NCBI GenBank assembly: GCA_963932465.1
Contig: OZ010786.1
Location: 533,699,073-533,763,072 of the forward strand
Source: Maratus speciosus
Taxonomy: Eukaryota; Arthropoda; Arachnida; Araneae; Salticidae
DNA length: 64,000 nucleotides
Direction: 5' to 3'
Shown: in pieces, positions 58,459 to 64,000 of the stretch
How the letters are laid out: every line of letters begins with the position of its first letter
How positions within the stretch are numbered: position 1 is the first letter of the stretch
Program-made: the position numbers and the translations under genes
Notes under the pieces: generated by a model
Seen by the model: only the letters and a program-made list of their open reading frames with translations
The model's database searches: none
What the model was told of the DNA's origin: nothing

Positions 58459-59460
58459 TTCAGGCTTCAACTACCACCAATTTTAATATAAATCATCTTA
58501 TTGGAGCCCTTGGTGCATCGTCTTTAAAAATGATCCGAATTCCTTGCAGTTTTCTTTACCATTGTTCTATTGTCTTCAGATTACATTAAAAACTACTAAA
58601 AAGCGTATTTATACCAAACTACTTGCCACTTAAGTCCCTTTCCCCTTGGGGCCCAGTACAAGGCCCCTTGAAGCTTTTGCGCCATAAATTATTAATAAAT
58701 TGCCTCTCTTAATCCGATCTTCATTTTGGAACCATATTTCCAGTTAGTTATTCTCCAGTTTCTATATTCCATTTAAAATCCTGGAGCACCTTAGGGTCCT
58801 GTAGGAACCGATCCGGGGCCCCTTGAACTTTTTGTATGTTACGCATTTTTTACACCCTAATTTTCTCATCTTCTCATTGCATAATTTTAAAATTGAGTAT
58901 TCGATTCTACCCCCTAGACAAACACCCTCATATTTTTAATGGAGCTCTTGGTGCCCCTTTTTAAGCATTTATCCCATTTTTTGCGCATTTCTTTAAAATA
59001 TTATTCTAATGATTATTTCATACCCTATGATTAATTTTGACTAATTGAAGATCTAAAACGCTCAGTACTAAAATATTTAAACATGTTTGCATGTTAGGGC
59101 CCTGCTCTCAACTAACACTTGGGACCTTTGCTTCCTTAAAATGTTCCGATTCACGAACTGCTTTTTTCCAAACAACTTCTTAGGTTCTCCAGCTATTACA
59201 TGAACGAGAAAAAAAAATGTAGACTTCAGCTACCACCAATTTTGAATATTAATCGTCTCCGTGGGACCTTTGTTGCAGCTTCTTTAAAAACTATCCTATT
59301 CTATTGCAATTTTCTTTGACATAGTTTTACCGTCTTCCAGCTTCTTTAAAACCCCTAAAAATTTTTGTTATACCCAACTATATTACAGTTAAGACCCTGG
59401 CCCCAGTGATCGGTCTTTCTTTATACCTCAGCTACTACCTTTTTCGAACATTAATCTCAT
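57965..59460 (+). repeat. Long tandem duplication, about 0.76-0.81-kb period
   Basis: Segments near 57975-58560 recur near 58790-59340: TAGGGTCCTGTA with a CCTTGAACTTTTTGTATG-like run, ACCCTAATTTTCT, TACCCTATG-TTAAT, and CTACCACCAATTTT followed by CTTTAAAAA. The second copy is diverged. A (CT)n(TA)n microsatellite (about 58414-58458) lies in the first copy only. Confidence 0.75.
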
Positions 59461-59768
59461 TTTTCAGCATTAACTTACGTGTACTCTCTACAGCCGTAAA
59501 TTAAAAATCGCTTTATTTTATAGGTTACTTTAGAGAGGGATTTCATCCCTTTATTAAATATTGTGCAAATGCTAACAGTGATTCAAAAAATTTACAAGGT
59601 GAGGAGGCTTCTTCCACCGCTTGGTGGCGCGTTATTTCATCGGGTTTATGGGCCCAATTTCAACGGGATTTGCTTCCTTTAACTCATATTACAATTCAAC
59701 TATTTTCTGTATTATGAAATTTTATATTAGACTTTAGTTACCAACATTTTCAAACATTAAAGTTGCAT

Positions 59769-59800
<32 letters not shown>

Positions 59801-60090
59801 CTGTGAGCTTGATTCCTTATAGGTTTGGCTCACTCAACTTGATTTTCGATTGTCTCCGGCACGTGCGGCACTTCCGGTAAATGCTGCCATATATAGTTGG
59901 GATCTAGATTACAGGTTCATTCGGAAAGAAGTTTGATGGGAACACATTAGAAGCCACGGAAGGCAATGGAGCCTCCGAAAATAGCTTCATTTAAAAGAAT
60001 TTCCGAAATATAAAATCATACAAACATAAGTTTTGTTTAAGGTTATTATTTACAAATCCCGGGATACGCCGGGCGGGTCTACGAGTCTAG

Positions 60091-61684
60091 AATATTTTTT
60101 TCATGGCATAATGTAAAATAATACGTATTTAAATTAAAACAATCACACACAAAAGAAATTAAAAATCATAAAATTTATTGATAATAAATTAGAAATTGCT
60201 TTATACTTTCTGAAGAACTTACCTACATATTTTTTGCGGAAAAAATTAATTTTGGATATTATTCAGATGAAAACATTTTATGCACACCATGATAGTAAGA
60301 TTTGTCAGTTCTACATGAGGCATTTTGGGCTTTAAATGTTATAGGAAACATCTAGAAAATTTTTATCCAACGTGACGCACGATAATATATTTGTAAATTC
60401 AAAAATCGCAAGCGTCAGAAATAAGAAACCATCAAAATTATTGCTAATTAGATATATTTTATCCTTTCTGAGGAAAAATAAATTATTGTGTGGAAAACAA
60501 TAAATTTGGATATTATCCAGATAAAATAAACACAATTGATTATGAGAAACAACAACAACAACAAAATAATCCGCATGAGATATGCAAGTGGAACAAATTC
60601 CTTTACTTGTATTTACAGTTATTAAAGCATATCTGGTAATTACACCATTCTGAAACAAACTTATTTTCATATCAATATTTGCTTACTTTATCAGCACCCT
60701 ATAAGACATGATAATAACTAAAACTATGTCATGTTAAATTAGTGCAATTTTTTTAGTTTCTCTAAGAAAAACATCTGCTGTTATAGGAGAAAATAAATAT
60801 AAACCTGAAGAAAGAAAACCAATCAATCATCATATAAATAAAAGCAATCTAGTTACGATCAGTATCTATGATACTGGTACTATGATTGCGTATTTTATTT
60901 CACCTACTATATTATTCACAGTATCACGTGCAATTTTATAAATTATCGTGTTCTGAAATACATGTTTAAAGATTTTTAAAAATAAAAATAAAAAAAAAAA
61001 TGTATGCAAATACATGTTTAAAGATTTTAGTAAATGTAAAACAAATGTAAGAAATATATATAAAAAATAAACGCAAAATGTTATACTATGAAATTCTAAA
61101 AGATCTATTTAAAATGATTTAAAATTACAAATTTAAATTTCGAAAGAAAGGAATAGTTAATAATCTAGTATGAATCTTTAAAAAAATTTAAATTTATTTA
61201 AAATAAATTTTTACAGCACATTTTTATTATACCGTGATTGTATAAAAATAATTTTAATCTTCGTAATATCTCAAAATCGTACTGTCGTTTTTACTTTCTA
61301 TTTGCATGCTGAACCTAAAAAAGAAAGAAAAAGTTATTCATAAAGTTTTGACGAATTGATATCATCTGGGTTCTAACGCTTGAACTTTCGTTTTTCCAGC
61401 AGTGACGTAGCCTTTACTCCTTTAATGTTTGGCTACATCTCAGCTCTAGGTTGGTTTTCAACTACATTAATTTAAAAATAGTAAAATGTTAAAAATAGGA
61501 ATTCTAGCGAAGCTCTGCTAATAAATCATAAAGTGAATCGGACATCTTACGCTATAGTCAAGACCCTCATTCGTTGAATCTTCATAAGTCGGCTCTCATC
61601 AGTCCAGGAATCACCCGAAACAAACAAAGTCCCATGACGTACATTAACGGTATTTATAAACAACTCTTTGGTAACAGTTTGTAA
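60091..61684. other. AT-rich spacer, nothing recognised
   Basis: An open minus-strand frame at 60332-60670 (112 codons) is AT-biased and shows no motif. I do not call it a gene. Confidence 0.45.
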
Positions 61685-61686
61685 TA

Positions 61687-62330
61687 CACTGGCCTTCAAA
61701 ATATAAGGAACATGGACTGGGTGCTATCGATTGTACGCGGTTTGTCTAATAGCTGACAAAATTATTGGCGAATTGTACTTGAACTTCTGGGATGTAAAGA
61801 ACATTTTTTATTTCATATTCCTTGGTGAAGATAGGACAAGTAGGGGGCTAATAATAGATTTAATAATAAAATAATATTTGCGATCTCCTATGTAACGGGG
61901 AAAGCTTAAAAAGGTTTGTCACTGTGTTAAATGAGTATTTGTGTCTGATCAACATTTGTGTGCATTTATTGAAGCATAGTTTTCAAATTCGTCAATACGT
62001 TATTCTGTCTGTGAAAAACTCAAATGTTTTTTTCTTTAAATCATACAGAGTTTTCAACCAAATTTAACACAACTTACTGAAAGCCTGAAAAAAATCAGTT
62101 GCAACAGTATACTGCAATTAAAATATAAATATATTGGATATTTCATGAGAAATGGGCATTTGTATGAAATATTTTTTAACTGCGCATGCGTGGAATATTT
62201 TAAAACTTTTATTTCATTATTTGGTAGTCGGCTATTTTGGGCACCTTCTATAAAAAGTCCAGGTAAATATTGCGAAAACTCAGAAAGGTATAGTGAGTTG
62301 ATCAAAAATCTGTGGAAAATCCCTTATAAA

Positions 62331-62378
<48 letters not shown>

Positions 62379-63008
62379 TAACTCACTATATTGCCCTATC
62401 TTTGTGAATTTTCACGATTTTTGTCTGGACATTTTATATAAGTTGCCCTACATAGCTGACTACCAAATTATAAAATAAAATTCTTAGAATCTTCCACACA
62501 TGCGCAGTTAAAAATTATTTCATACAAATGCCCATATCTCATCAAATATTTATATATTCATGTTTTAATTGCAGTATACTGTTGCCACTTTTCTTTGTCA
62601 GGTTTTCAAAAAGCTGTGTTAAATTTGGTTGAAAACTCTATATGCTATAAACAAAAAACTTTTGAGTTTTTCACATACATAATAACGTCTTCACGAATAT
62701 GAGTGCTATTTTTACACAAATACACACAGACGTAGAACTGGACACAAATAGTCATTTAACACAGTTACTAACCATTTTCAGCATTTTCTGTTACACAGCT
62801 GATTGCAAATATAATTTTATTATTAAATTTATTATTAGCCCCCTAATTGTCATCCCGACTGAATCTTCACAGTGAAGTATGAAATCAAACATGTTCTTTA
62901 CATCCCAGAAGTTCAAGAAAAATTCGACAATAATTTTGTTAGATATTCAACAAACAGTGTAAAATCGAAAGCATCTAGTCATTGTACGTTAACTTTTATA
63001 GGCCAGTG
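61687..63008. mobile_element. 1.3-kb foldback element with TA target duplication
   Basis: The ends CACTGGCCTTCAAAATATAA and (inward from the right) CACTGGCCTATAAAAGTTAA are flanked by TA (61685-61686 and 63009-63010). Arms of about 640 bp are imperfectly complementary through TTCTGGGATGTAAAGAAC, GGGGGCTAATAAT, AACCAAATTTAACACA and CAACAGTATACTGCAATTAA. They meet at a 38-bp poly-T (62337-62374). No transposase is encoded. Confidence 0.85.
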
Positions 63009-63960
63009 TATTGCTGATGAGGGCTTGGTCTAAATAAACCATTTTTTTCAATCATACCATACATTTCATATGAAGTCAATTAAAAATATGTTTAGCATGG
63101 AAATGAAACTTGTTGTTTATTGTTCTGTGCTATGAAAAAAGTGAAATAGTGCCAGTTGTATCCCTACAGGGCATATTAATGGCAAATTATTTCAGTATTA
63201 CGTGCAATATTATAAATTTTACATAATCTGTTGTTACATTTGTTTGAGAGTTGTATTATATTTTTAACAAATTGCAACTTACTGAATACAAAATAACATC
63301 ACAAATATAAAATTTATAACGAATGTTACATACACACGCAACGATTTTAATAACGCAAATAGTCATTTAACACCTTTACTAACCATTTTCAGCATTTTCT
63401 GTTACACAGCTGACTGCAAATATAATTTTATTATTAAATTTATTATTAGCCCCCTAATTGTCATCCCGACTGAATCTTCACAGTGAAGTATGAAATCAAA
63501 CATGTTCTTTACATCCCAGAAGTTCAAGAAAAATTCGACAATAATTTTGTTAGATATTCGACAAACAGTGTAAAATCGAAAGCATCTAGTCATTGTACGT
63601 TAACTTTTATAGGCCAGTGTATTGCTGATGAGGGCTTGGTCTGAATAAACCATTTTTTCAGTCATACCATGAAATTTCAGATGAAGTCAATTAAAAATAT
63701 GTTTAGCATGAACATGAAACTTGTTGTTTATTGTTCTGTGCTATGAAAAAAGGGAAATAGTGCCAGTTGTATCCCTACAGGGCATAGTAATGGCAAATTA
63801 TTCCAGTATTACGTTCAATCTTATAAATTTTACACAATCTGTTGTTACATTTGTTTGAGAGTTGTATTATATTTTTAACAAATTGCAACTTACTGAATAC
63901 AAAATAACATCACAGATATAAAATTTATGATGAATGTTACATACACGCGCATCTATTTAT
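62745..63960 (+). repeat. Recent 611-bp tandem duplication across the right end of the foldback
   Basis: CAAATAGTCATTTAACAC at 62745 recurs at 63356. TTGCTGATGAGGGCTTGG at 63011 recurs at 63622, giving a constant 611-bp offset to about 63950. The copies differ by only scattered substitutions and small indels. The duplication includes the foldback's right 264 bp and about 347 bp of flank, so it postdates the insertion. Confidence 0.92.
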
Positions 63961-64000
63961 ATATAATAAAATTTTAAAGTACGTAATGTAAAATACTTAC

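Larger units (their letters stand above)
56647..60090 (+). mobile_element. Helitron, about 3.44 kb, non-autonomous, with internal tandem repeats
   Basis: The 5' end TCTATACTAATAAAAGAATA follows A56646 and runs into a (TG)n/(TCTG)n stretch. The 3' end has a CCCGG-GATACG-CCGGG hairpin (60058-60073), then CGGGTCTACGAGTCTAG. The exact terminus is either the CTAG at 60087-60090 (followed by A, not the usual T) or a mutated CTAG at about 60081-60084 followed by T. No Rep/helicase frame is seen. The interior is mostly tandem repeats, plus a poly-T at about 59770-59800. Confidence 0.8.

Noticed and set aside
60332..60670. 112-codon minus-strand frame
   Set aside because: Composition is AT-driven and no domain, signal or paralogue is seen.
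62145..62381. 78-codon frame ending in poly-Phe
   Set aside because: It runs into the 38-bp poly-T at the centre of a foldback element.

Overview
The window is AT-rich eukaryotic DNA with no intact host protein gene that I can recognise. It has long intergenic stretches, many microsatellites and an unusually diverse load of transposable elements: Penelope-like, Tigger/pogo, Tc1, mariner, Helitron and many foldback/MITE elements. This fits an arthropod genome, possibly an arachnid. The taxonomic guess rests only on composition and element types and is weak.

Layout. 0.07-1.33 kb: a Penelope-like element (PLE) end in a large inverted repeat, with a GIY-YIG endonuclease frame at the centre and a hammerhead ribozyme motif in each arm. 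1.5-6.85 kb: a deleted Tigger element, a 1.6-kb TIR element flanked by TA, a foldback, a minus-strand mariner-type transposase relic and a 271-bp repeat. 7.2-20.8, 24.2-26.5, about 31.1 and 53.1-55.6 kb: diverged, TE-riddled copies of one paralogous block. Two copies carry matching decayed reading frames of an unrecognised protein. The paralogues act as natural empty-site controls, fixing the ends of a 3.0-kb minus-strand Helitron (10583-13624), a 236-bp MITE (17668-17903) and a mariner remnant (25041-25409). 21-24 kb: foldbacks and a mariner derivative that keeps its helix-turn-helix exon. 28.0-31.1 kb: a Tigger element nested inside another Tigger-like element. 32.3-33.8 kb: a dead Tc1 element. 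35.4-37.1 kb: a nearly complete mariner-type element with two frameshifts. 38.8-39.6 kb: a large foldback.

39.6-51.0 kb is the most striking region. Four Helitrons stand head to tail, each 3' CTAG abutting the next 5' TC. Each is built from 9 or 11 diverged monomers of about 300 bp in a conserved order, giving a satellite-like higher-order repeat. 56.6-60.1 kb holds another Helitron with its own 152-bp, 280-bp and about 0.8-kb internal tandem repeats. 61.7-63.95 kb holds a 1.3-kb foldback whose right end was later duplicated in tandem with a 611-bp period.

Most of the window is therefore mobile DNA layered on an old locally duplicated locus. All transposase frames seen are broken or lack catalytic residues. 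The GIY-YIG frame is open but is only the tail of its parent protein.
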